This document shows, in pieces, positions 7,592 to 15,180 of a stretch of 21,507 nt of DNA. Each line of letters begins with the position of its first letter. Within the stretch, counting starts at the first letter, position 1. The translations under genes were made by a program, and so were the position numbers. Below the pieces are notes generated by a model. It did not search any database. It was not told the DNA's origin and saw only the letters and a program-made list of their open reading frames with translations. This DNA comes from Bacteroidia bacterium (GTDB lineage Bacteria > Bacteroidota > Bacteroidia > Flavobacteriales > Flavobacteriaceae): contig JAUIJW010000015.1 in the NCBI GenBank assembly GCA_030431085.1, forward strand, positions 1-21,507. The letters run 5' to 3'.

Positions 7592-8847
7592 ACAAAAACA
7601 CCATATTTATTATCGGATTTGTATGGCCAGAGCCCAATACTACAGCCGCAGGTTCAAGAATGCTTCAGTTGATTGAATTTTTTAGTAACGAAGGCTATAC
7701 CATTTTTTTGGGATGCACTGCTTCAAAAACACCATTTAGTTTAGATTTAGAAGCTCTTGGCATCACTACCTTCAAATTAGTATTAAATGATGAAAGTTTT
7801 AATACGATAATACAAGGTATTAACCCTACAATTGTTTTATTCGATAGATTTCTAACGGAAGAACAGTTTGGGTGGAGAGTATCTGAAGTTTGTCCGAATG
7901 CTATTAAAATTCTAGATACAGAAGACTTGCATGGATTACGAAAAGGAAGACAACAAGCATTTGAAAATAAAGAATTGTTCAAGCCATCTTTACTATTAAA
8001 TAACCGTACGGTTTATCGAGAAATTAGCAGCATTTTAAGATGCGATTTATCAATTATTATCTCAAAATACGAGCTAACATTATTGTTAACACAATTTAAT
8101 ATTCCTTATACTCAACTGGTTTACCTTCCTTTTTTAGTAGATGAGCTACCCTTACATCATTATGATAATTTAACCGCATTTAATGACAGATTGCATTTTA
8201 CAACGGTAGGCAATTTTAATCACGCCCCTAATTGGCAAAGCGTTTTATACTTAAAGCAGAATATTTGGCCATTGGTTAAAGCTAAATTACCAAAAGCACA
8301 ATTTCATGTCTATGGTGCTTATTCTAAACAAAAAGGACTTCAGCTTCATAATGAAAAGCAAGGTTTCTACATCAAAGGATGGCAAAAAGACATTAAACAA
8401 ATTTTTAGTCCGTATAGGGTGTGTTTAGCACCTTTATTATTTGGCGCTGGTTTGAAAGGTAAATTACTAGATAGTATGCTATACGGAACACCTAGTGTTA
8501 CAACAGATATAGGTGCTGAAGGCATGCATGATGATTTACCTTGGCCAGGATACATTGAAAACAGCCCTGAAAAATTTGCAGAAAAGGCCATTGAATTACA
8601 TCAGAATTCTAAATTATGGCAAGAGGCTCAATCAAATGCATTACCAATCATTAACCAATGTTATGCCAAGCATAAGTTTCTACCTCCGTTTAAACGCAAA
8701 ATAGATGCTATTATCAGTGATAAATCTAAAGCTTTACACCATAATATTTACAGTAATATGTTGAATCATCACGAATTGCAAAGCACAAAATTTCTATCTA
8801 AATATATTGAGATTAAAAACAAACTAGAAAAGTTTAATGATGACTAA
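7588..8847 (+). CDS. Glycosyltransferase, GT-B fold (GT4-like)
   Basis: 419 residues. The N-terminal half has an acceptor-domain opening (FIIGFVWPEPNTTAAGSRML) and a conserved ILDTEDLHGLRKGRQ region (108-122). The C-terminal half has the donor-site pattern of family-4 enzymes: HVYGAYS, GWQKDIKQIFSPYRVCLAPL, then FGAGLKGKLLDSMLYGTP and DIGAEGM (about 285-313). There is no signal peptide and no membrane segment, so it is cytosolic and would use a nucleotide-sugar donor. Acceptor and sugar are unknown. It starts inside the topB stop codon (ATGA) and so shares its transcript. The pairing with topB has no evident functional logic. Its 3' end overlaps the converging nuclease gene by 14 bases. Confidence 0.85.
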   Translation: MNKNTIFIIGFVWPEPNTTAAGSRMLQLIEFFSNEGYTIFLGCTASKTPFSLDLEALGITTFKLVLNDESFNTIIQGINPTIVLFDRFLTEEQFGWRVSEVCPNAIKILDTEDLHGLRKGRQQAFENKELFKPSLLLNNRTVYREISSILRCDLSIIISKYELTLLLTQFNIPYTQLVYLPFLVDELPLHHYDNLTAFNDRLHFTTVGNFNHAPNWQSVLYLKQNIWPLVKAKLPKAQFHVYGAYSKQKGLQLHNEKQGFYIKGWQKDIKQIFSPYRVCLAPLLFGAGLKGKLLDSMLYGTPSVTTDIGAEGMHDDLPWPGYIENSPEKFAEKAIELHQNSKLWQEAQSNALPIINQCYAKHKFLPPFKRKIDAIISDKSKALHHNIYSNMLNHHELQSTKFLSKYIEIKNKLEKFNDD

Positions 8848-9679
8848 TACATAATTCGGCTATATTGTTTAAAACATTCTTTAATTTTCTATTAGATAGC
8901 TGTAAATAGTTTAATAGCGATGGATCTTTATTAATTTGCCTACATAAAACAACACCTTCTTCTAAGAGCTTACTTTTTTCAAACTTATTTAAAGTGGTTA
9001 GTGCCGTAATAGGAAATAACCTATGTTTATCTATTAAATTACGTAAACTACCTTGCTTTGGGTAATCCCAGCTCACCAAATTTAATCCGGTGCATTCCGC
9101 AAAGCTAATGGCATCTAAAGAAAAGCGGGTGTTGGTAAAAATCCACCCCCTGTTATAGCTAGATTCAATATTAAGGTCTAATTTTTCATTGTTTTTAATA
9201 TCAACAAATCTAGACTGAATATATAGTGGAATTTTAACGTCGTTTACTCGACCTTGTTGGTTATGAAATTTACATTCGATTAAATCGTACTTGCGATCCT
9301 TTTTAAGTACAACATCTACCTCATGTTTAACACATTTTCCTTCAAGGGTTACCCCTACTTGGGTTTCGTATCTTTCTTGCGTAAAAATTGCCGCTACAAA
9401 ATTTTCAAAAGGAAAACCAGTGGGCCCCAATTCCATCACGGCTCGTTTTAATTTGTATCGAGAAGCACCACTTTTCGTTTTTTTGTTCAACAGCCTAAAG
9501 GCGGTTTGGTATATTTTTTTTGTGCTAATACCATCGTATAAAACATCTTGAACCTCATTGGCGATGTCATTAATTAAGTTTTCACTAGCTTGAGTATGCC
9601 TTAAAGATTGTTTTAACTTCTCCAAATCAAAGTCAGCCCATTCACCCGTATTCTTTTTTATTTTAATTGTATCAGTCAT
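8834..9679 (-). CDS. ATP-cone domain fused to a PD-(D/E)xK (Mrr-like) endonuclease domain
   Basis: 281 residues. Positions 4-90 match the ATP-cone, the nucleotide-sensing module of ribonucleotide reductases and NrdR: IKIKKNTGEWADFDLEKLKQ, then ISTKKIYQTAFRLL and ASRYKLKRAVMELGP. From about 88 (GFPFENFVAAIF) a restriction-endonuclease-like core follows: HEVDVVL (119-125, Glu120 and Asp122) and YDLIECKFH (131-139, Glu135-x-Lys137), then a glutamine-containing helix (YIQSRF). This is the catalytic order of Mrr-type nucleases. The rest (about 160-281) is a basic, helical domain I cannot name. The gene is probably monocistronic, 73 bases from the divergent MscS gene. A likely reading is a cytosolic DNA nuclease gated by ATP or dATP. 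Housekeeping DNA repair and defence are both possible. Confidence 0.8.
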   Translation of the reverse strand: MTDTIKIKKNTGEWADFDLEKLKQSLRHTQASENLINDIANEVQDVLYDGISTKKIYQTAFRLLNKKTKSGASRYKLKRAVMELGPTGFPFENFVAAIFTQERYETQVGVTLEGKCVKHEVDVVLKKDRKYDLIECKFHNQQGRVNDVKIPLYIQSRFVDIKNNEKLDLNIESSYNRGWIFTNTRFSLDAISFAECTGLNLVSWDYPKQGSLRNLIDKHRLFPITALTTLNKFEKSKLLEEGVVLCRQINKDPSLLNYLQLSNRKLKNVLNNIAELCISHH

Positions 9680-9726
9680 ATTTAAGAATATATACTATAA
9701 AAATCGACAATTAATTTAGAAGATAC

Positions 9727-9734
9727 TATTTTTG
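9727..9734 (+). promoter_or_regulatory. Candidate -7 box for the MscS-family gene
   Basis: TATTTTTG matches TAnnTTTG and lies 18 bases before the ATG at 9753. This implies a leader of about 12 bases. No -33 element was identified. Confidence 0.4.
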
Positions 9735-9752
9735 TAGCTTAATTTTTTCACC

Positions 9753-10997
9753 ATGACGAAATACTCGCATCTAATATATAACTTGTTAAAGAATGCCCAT
9801 TTAAGTGATGAGTGGGCTATTTTTATCAACATGCTTTTTCTCTTAGCTGTAACTTTAACCACAACATATCTTGTTGATATTATTTCAAGAAAAATCATTA
9901 TCAAATCGTTTTCTAAGTTAGCCCATAAGTCAAAAACCAATTTTGATGATATTTTGGTTGAAAATAAAACGCCACGAAACTTAGCACATATCATTCCATT
10001 TATCATTTTCTATAATATGATTACTGTGGTATTTGTAGATTATAAAGAAACTCAAGATATTATATTTCGATTTGTAGAAGTGATTGGTGTTGTTATGGCG
10101 GTAAGAATCATTAGAAGCTTACTCAATACCTTTAAAGACTATTTTAAAACTTTACCACGCCTCAAAGACAAACCCGTTGATAGTTATATTCAGGTGTTTA
10201 TGATTTTTGTATGGGTTACGGGTATTATTATCTCTTTTGCTATCCTTACAGATACATCTATATGGAAGTTTTTAACCGCAATGGGTGCTGCTTCTGCAGT
10301 GATCTTACTTATTTTTAAGGATACCATTTTAGGTTTCGTTGCAAGTATCCAAGTCTCTATCAATGATATGGTTCGCATTGGAGACTGGATAACCTTTGAA
10401 AAATATGGTGCTGATGGAGATGTTGTTGAGATTAATTTAGCCACGGTAAAAGTTCAAAATTTTGACAAAACAATCACTACCATTCCTACCTATGCTCTTA
10501 TATCTGATTCATTTAAAAATTGGAGAGGCATGATGAATTCTGACGGAAGAAGAATTAAGCGGTCTTTACTTATTAAATTAAGTAGTGTACACTATTTAAG
10601 TAATGACGAGATTGATTCTCTTAAAGATATTAGTATTATTAAAGATTATTTAGAACATCGACAAATTGAAATTAATGGCTATAATGAAGCACATAGAATA
10701 GATAAATCTTTAGCTATTAATGGTAGAAATATGACTAACCTTGGTGTGTTTAGAAAATATATTGAAACTTATGTTGCTAATCATTCTGCCACCAATAAAG
10801 ATATGATGATTATGACTAGGCAACTAGCGCCTACAGCACAAGGAATGCCTCTAGAAATTTATGCTTTTAGTAGTGATAAGAGATGGCAAAATTACGAATA
10901 CATCATGGCCGATATTTTCGATCATTGCTTAGCGGCTGTACCTTATTTTAACCTAGAAATTTTCGAACTACCCAATAACAATACTTGGAAACAGTAG
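9753..10997 (+). CDS. MscS-family mechanosensitive ion channel, YbdG-like
   Basis: 414 residues, close to E. coli YbdG (about 415). Predicted membrane segments are at about 22-45, 78-97, 107-124 and 146-166, with the pore helix TM3 at about 172-203 (FLTAMGAASAVILLIFKDTI, then LGFVASIQV). The MscS beta-domain follows: VSINDMVRIGDWITF (201-215), VVEINLATVKVQNFD, and TIPTYALISDSFKNW (243-257). The C-terminal cytosolic domain carries the long charged insert typical of the YbdG subgroup. The protein should sit in the inner membrane and open on hypo-osmotic shock to release solutes. It diverges from the ATP-cone nuclease gene and converges on the helicase gene with a gap of only 6 bases and no hairpin, so read-through between them is possible. 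Confidence 0.9.
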   Translation: MTKYSHLIYNLLKNAHLSDEWAIFINMLFLLAVTLTTTYLVDIISRKIIIKSFSKLAHKSKTNFDDILVENKTPRNLAHIIPFIIFYNMITVVFVDYKETQDIIFRFVEVIGVVMAVRIIRSLLNTFKDYFKTLPRLKDKPVDSYIQVFMIFVWVTGIIISFAILTDTSIWKFLTAMGAASAVILLIFKDTILGFVASIQVSINDMVRIGDWITFEKYGADGDVVEINLATVKVQNFDKTITTIPTYALISDSFKNWRGMMNSDGRRIKRSLLIKLSSVHYLSNDEIDSLKDISIIKDYLEHRQIEINGYNEAHRIDKSLAINGRNMTNLGVFRKYIETYVANHSATNKDMMIMTRQLAPTAQGMPLEIYAFSSDKRWQNYEYIMADIFDHCLAAVPYFNLEIFELPNNNTWKQ

Positions 10998-11003
10998 TAG
11001 TTA

Positions 11004-12542
11004 TTATTTGTGGAATTCTCTAGTGATCTTTACCCGCAACTGCCTTTTATAATCCTCTTCTAACCACTTGATATAGTTTTTAGAACTCTTTAATATACAG
11101 TATGAATACTGTTTAATTCTAAATTCAATATCATCATGTAATTCCCTAGATAAAATATGAGCATCAAACACATCTTCACTATTTTCTACACACATTTTAG
11201 CATGCTGAGCAATCGAATTTTCTAAAACAATTTTAGATTTTTCTCCGCTTTTAATTGCTTTTTTGTAGGCTTCTTTCACATCAAAATCGATATCTTCAGA
11301 TTTGGCAAACATTTGGCGAACATCTTCTGGCATCACATATCTAAACTTCCTTTCGATATCTTCATCACTAATCAAATTATCTAAATAGAAATTTGGATTT
11401 TTGAAAATCATATACCAATCAATATCTGAAGTCCATAAACCAAATCTGGCCATATTATTACCCAAATCTATTACTGTAAATTTAGTCTTGTCGCCCACTA
11501 CACGAGATCCTCTACCAATCATTTGAAAATATAAGGCTAAAGATTTGGTAGCTCTATTGATTATGATAGATTCTATGGTAGGCTCATCAAAACCAGTTGT
11601 TAAAATACCTACCGAAGTTAAAATAGCATCTGGTGTATTTTTAAACCATTCTAAAATTTTAACGCGCTCTTCTTTAGTATTGGTGTTATCGATATATTTA
11701 ATTTTATATCCGGCTGCCAAAAAAGTTTCATAAACATGCCTAGAGGTATGAATACCATTATTAAATATTAGTGTTTTTTTACCTTTAGACTCTTGTTCAT
11801 AAGCCTTAATCAACTTAGATTGCATCATGTTTTTTGAATACAATTCTTCTGAAGATTTTACAGTATAATCACCATTGATTCCTACTTTTAGGGAGGTCAG
11901 GTTAACATTATAAACAAACGTTGTCGCTTCGGCTAAAAAGCCTTTTTGAATTAACGATGAAATTTTCTCGCCAACAATTAAATCATCGTAAATTTCATGC
12001 ATCGGTAAATTAATATTAGAGCTCAAAGGCGTGGCAGTTACACCTAGAATAAAACATTTTTCAAAATACTTGAATAATTTTCTAAATGAATTGTAATGTG
12101 CCTCATCCACAATAACTAATCCAATATCTTGTATGTGTACTTTACCCTCCTTAATACGATTATTAAGTGTTTCAACCATAGCAACATAACACATATAATT
12201 ATCTTTATTTGTGATTTCTTTTACGTTACTATCAATTATTTTATTCTCAACACCAAACTCACTCAACATATTAGATGTTTGTTTACACAACTCTATTCTA
12301 TGTGTGAGAATTAAAACCTTATGGTTAGTACTTTGCAGATACCTTCTAGCAATTTCAGAGAAAATTACGGTTTTACCCCCGCCTGTTGGCAATTGGTAGA
12401 GCAAATTATACTTTTCTGGAGATTCATTTATTCTTTCAAAAATTTTGTCAATGGCTCCATGCTGATAGTCATAAAGCTTTTTTCCTATTATTTTTTCTTC
12501 AGTATCTTGTGTTGTAAGCTGCATAGATTTTAAAATAGTCAT
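11004..12542 (-). CDS. Superfamily 2 DEAD/DEAH-box helicase (SSL2/RadD-like)
   Basis: 512 residues with a complete SF2 motif set: Q-like KLYDYQHGAIDKIF (22-35), Walker A LPTGGGKT (51-58), motif II DEAH (146-149), motif III VTATP (168-172), motif V TTGFDEP (315-321) and motif VI QMIGRGSR (340-347). The arrangement resembles the SSL2/RadD group of DNA helicases more than RNA DEAD-box proteins. The C-terminal 150 residues are charged and have no domain I can name. In particular there is no nuclease motif. Met1 and Met7 are both possible starts. A -7 box lies only 4 bases before Met1, so either the mRNA is leaderless or translation begins at Met7 (12522-12524). A role in DNA repair or recombination is likely, but the neighbours do not define it. 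Confidence 0.88.
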   Translation of the reverse strand: MTILKSMQLTTQDTEEKIIGKKLYDYQHGAIDKIFERINESPEKYNLLYQLPTGGGKTVIFSEIARRYLQSTNHKVLILTHRIELCKQTSNMLSEFGVENKIIDSNVKEITNKDNYMCYVAMVETLNNRIKEGKVHIQDIGLVIVDEAHYNSFRKLFKYFEKCFILGVTATPLSSNINLPMHEIYDDLIVGEKISSLIQKGFLAEATTFVYNVNLTSLKVGINGDYTVKSSEELYSKNMMQSKLIKAYEQESKGKKTLIFNNGIHTSRHVYETFLAAGYKIKYIDNTNTKEERVKILEWFKNTPDAILTSVGILTTGFDEPTIESIIINRATKSLALYFQMIGRGSRVVGDKTKFTVIDLGNNMARFGLWTSDIDWYMIFKNPNFYLDNLISDEDIERKFRYVMPEDVRQMFAKSEDIDFDVKEAYKKAIKSGEKSKIVLENSIAQHAKMCVENSEDVFDAHILSRELHDDIEFRIKQYSYCILKSSKNYIKWLEEDYKRQLRVKITREFHK

Positions 12543-12546
12543 CCTG

Positions 12547-12554
12547 CAAAAATA
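12547..12554 (-). promoter_or_regulatory. Candidate -7 box for the SF2 helicase
   Basis: On the minus strand this reads TATTTTTG, matching TAnnTTTG, and it ends 4 bases before the annotated ATG. At normal spacing the transcript would begin at or inside the first codons. Confidence 0.35.
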
Positions 12555-12579
12555 CCTTTAATTAAATGTTTTTGAACTA

Positions 12580-12597
12580 AAAAAACGTAGGTTTTTT
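12580..12597 (-). terminator. Weak possible terminator after the sugar-oxidation operon
   Basis: AAAAAAC (12580-12586) pairs with GTTTTTT (12591-12597) around a 4-base loop. The stem is almost entirely A:T. It is the only hairpin seen between the last oxidoreductase gene (ending at 12655) and the helicase start. Confidence 0.25.
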
Positions 12598-12654
12598 CAA
12601 CAATTTAAAAATGACACATTATCTATCTGTTTATGAATTGATTAGAACATAGAG

Positions 12655-13833
12655 TTATTGCCAATTTTGAATATTATTTTGATACATGGCATTTAAAGAT
12701 AACTGAACGGCCTTAGCGGTATTACCACCTGTACGAACATTTGAAATTGGTATTGTATTGTTTATGATACTATTTCTAAAATCAACCAAAGCTTGTTTAC
12801 TCGGATCTAAATGCGATACCTTAATTTCAACACCTTTACCTTGTTCTTGTGGGTTAGCCGTTGCACCTGAAACGCCATCAACATTACCTAGCTTTTTTAG
12901 TTTTACACCTTTTTCGTAATACAACCAAGCCTTTTGGTAATCTAATAAAATAGTACCCTTGCTACCATGTACCTTTATTTGGTAATCTCCTAAGGCATTA
13001 TTGGTTAAACAAGTAAAAGTAGCTTTAACTCCACTTGGATAATTATATATTAAGTGGGTATTATCGAAAGTTTCTCTACCATCTTTCCAAAAATCAATAC
13101 CTCCTACACCTCTTATGTCCTTAGGGTTTTCACCCAATACCCAGTGTACAAAATCTATTTGATGGGAAGATAGTTCGGCGGTTAATCCACCAGAGAATTC
13201 TTTATACATCCTCCAATTAATTTGCCGTTCTAAAGAAGGGTTAGAAACGGGCCTCCTCCAATTTCCATTTCTATTCCATTGGCATTCAAAAAGGCTAATC
13301 GCTCCAATTTCGCCTCCTTTAATCATATTAACAACCTCATTGTAAAGCCTAGAACTGTGATATTGATGCCCAGTTTGAAAAATTTTATTCGATTGGTCTA
13401 CTTTTTTTATCAGTGTATGGATAGGTTTTAAACCTTTTACCATGGTTTTTTCACAATATACGTGTTTACCCGCGTCTAAAGCATCTAAAGCAATTTGAGC
13501 ATGAGTACTAAACGGTGTTGCTATTAAAACAGCATCAATATCCTTATTACTTAAGAGATCTTTATAATTACTATATCCTTTAGCTTTAATACGGGTTTGA
13601 CTAAGCGCTTTTTCTAATCTAAACGCTAATATATCGCAACAAGCAATAACTTCTATACCATCAATATCGTTCAAAAAAGGAATTAAACCAGAGCCTCTAT
13701 CTCCTGTTCCTATAATTCCTATATTAACTTTATCGTTAGCTCCTAAAACATTAGAGGCCGTTAAGGCAGATGTTCCGGTTATAATAGCCACTCCTGTTAA
13801 ACTACTATTTAATACGAAATTTCTTCTATTCAT
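12655..13833 (-). CDS. Exported Gfo/Idh/MocA family oxidoreductase (Tat signal)
   Basis: 392 residues. The N-terminus MNRRNFVLNSSLTGVAIITG has a twin-arginine motif (NRRNFVL) and a weakly hydrophobic stretch ending near 28-32. This indicates Tat export to the periplasm with the NAD(P) cofactor already bound. The Rossmann motif is VNIGIIGTGDRGSG (36-49). The usual EKP reads EKT here (128-130), keeping the catalytic-position lysine. The C-terminal domain has LTAELSSHQIDFVHWVLG with the expected histidine. The known theme for this context is oxidation of a sugar hydroxyl, often C3, to a keto-sugar. It is the last gene of a three-gene operon, with a 3-base gap to the preceding paralogue. The two oxidoreductases are clearly different proteins, so they probably act on different substrates or in opposite directions. 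Confidence 0.88.
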   Translation of the reverse strand: MNRRNFVLNSSLTGVAIITGTSALTASNVLGANDKVNIGIIGTGDRGSGLIPFLNDIDGIEVIACCDILAFRLEKALSQTRIKAKGYSNYKDLLSNKDIDAVLIATPFSTHAQIALDALDAGKHVYCEKTMVKGLKPIHTLIKKVDQSNKIFQTGHQYHSSRLYNEVVNMIKGGEIGAISLFECQWNRNGNWRRPVSNPSLERQINWRMYKEFSGGLTAELSSHQIDFVHWVLGENPKDIRGVGGIDFWKDGRETFDNTHLIYNYPSGVKATFTCLTNNALGDYQIKVHGSKGTILLDYQKAWLYYEKGVKLKKLGNVDGVSGATANPQEQGKGVEIKVSHLDPSKQALVDFRNSIINNTIPISNVRTGGNTAKAVQLSLNAMYQNNIQNWQ

Positions 13834-13836
13834 TCG

Positions 13837-15180
13837 CTATAATTTAGGTTCCCAACCTGGTTCATAAGTTCTCTTCCATAGGGCCATCGCCTCTTGATCT
13901 TTAATTTCACCAGTTTTATCATCTATTTGTAACGGTTTGCTAACCCTATAAGCAATATTAGCATAATGGGTAAGCATTTGACTTACTGCACCTACTTCTA
14001 TTGAAGATGTAAGCTTAGATTTACCTCTTATGGTTTGAAAAAAGTTAATCCCATGTCGTGTGGTTAAATTTCCTCCACCGCCTAGAGCAAGACCACTTTC
14101 TTTAGAAGTGGATTGGCTATCTTCTATTACCTTACCTTTTCTATCATATAAAGTATAACCCGACCTATCTAAAAACACAGAGCCTTTATCTCCATAAACA
14201 ATAGTACCTCTTCCTTTACCATATTTATTATAGCCATTTCTACTACTACCATCCCATTGAATCAACTTACCATTAGAGAACTTAAAATTAGCCTCCATGG
14301 TATCATACATGCTCCAACCATCCTCAACGAACTGATATTTACCAGCCAGTACATCCGTATAAACGGGATAATTTACATCTAATGCCCATCTAGCTATATC
14401 AAGTTCATGTGTGGCATTATTACCCATTTCTGCAGTACCAAAATCCCAACCGTACCAATGCCAGTTATAATCCCAAGTGTTATATTGATACTCTTTTCTT
14501 GGAGAAGGGCCTTGAAACAAATCCCAATCTAAGCCATCGGGAATAGACGCTTTTTTAGGTACTGGCACTTCACCCCTTGAATTAATATAGAAAGCTATGG
14601 CTTTATAAGTTTGCCCTATAATACCATTATGTATTTCTCTAATGATATGATTGGTTTCAATAGAAGACCTTTGCTGATTACCCATTTGAACCACTTTATT
14701 GTATTTTTTTTGAAAATCAACAATTATTTCATTTTCATGCGGGTTATGACTGCAAGGTTTTTCAACATAAACATGTTTACCTGCTTCCATGGCCATGCAT
14801 GCTCCAGGCGTGTGCCAATGGTCTGGAGTAGCAATAAACACGGCGTCAACTTTTTTATCGTCGAGCACTTTTCTAAAATCATTTACCAAATGAGGCTTGT
14901 ATGACGCTTTTTTAGCAAATGTTTGAGCCGCTTTTTCTCGCTGGCTTTGCATAACATCACACAGATAAACTAGTTCTACATTACTATCTTTTTGAGTTAT
15001 AGGTTCTATAAAACCGCCCCATCTTCTACCTAACCCCTGAATACCAACATGTATTCTATCATTAGCCCCTAAGATTTTAGAGTAACTTTTGGCCGATATA
15101 CTTGGAATAGCTCCAAACGCGGCAATTCCAATAGCTCCAGTGGAGGCTTTTTTTATAAAGGTTCTTCTGTTAGATTTCAT
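13837..15180 (-). CDS. Exported Gfo/Idh/MocA family oxidoreductase (Tat signal), EKP type
   Basis: 447 residues. The N-terminus MKSNRRTFIKKASTGAIGIA has a textbook Tat motif (NRRTFIKK) with Arg5-Arg6 and a hydrophobic stretch up to about residue 30. The Rossmann motif is HVGIQGLGRRWGG (44-56), and EKP is at 140-142 in GKHVYVEKPCSHNP. Aromatic-rich GLDWDLFQGPSP and YNWHWYGWDFGTAEMGNN line the substrate side, with NATHELDIARWAL as the conserved His helix. It is longer than its downstream neighbour, in line with the large exported glucose-fructose-oxidoreductase-like subgroup of Bacteroidota and Planctomycetes. Its ATG overlaps the stop codon of the DUF1080 gene by one base (TAATG), implying coupled translation. 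The substrate is inferred to be a glycoside or sugar in the periplasm. Confidence 0.9.
   Translation of the reverse strand: MKSNRRTFIKKASTGAIGIAAFGAIPSISAKSYSKILGANDRIHVGIQGLGRRWGGFIEPITQKDSNVELVYLCDVMQSQREKAAQTFAKKASYKPHLVNDFRKVLDDKKVDAVFIATPDHWHTPGACMAMEAGKHVYVEKPCSHNPHENEIIVDFQKKYNKVVQMGNQQRSSIETNHIIREIHNGIIGQTYKAIAFYINSRGEVPVPKKASIPDGLDWDLFQGPSPRKEYQYNTWDYNWHWYGWDFGTAEMGNNATHELDIARWALDVNYPVYTDVLAGKYQFVEDGWSMYDTMEANFKFSNGKLIQWDGSSRNGYNKYGKGRGTIVYGDKGSVFLDRSGYTLYDRKGKVIEDSQSTSKESGLALGGGGNLTTRHGINFFQTIRGKSKLTSSIEVGAVSQMLTHYANIAYRVSKPLQIDDKTGEIKDQEAMALWKRTYEPGWEPKL

Noticed and set aside
12129..12533. Overlapping small + strand ORFs opposite the helicase N-terminus
   Set aside because: They are antisense to the conserved Walker A and nearby helicase motifs, and their compositions are typical of shadow frames.
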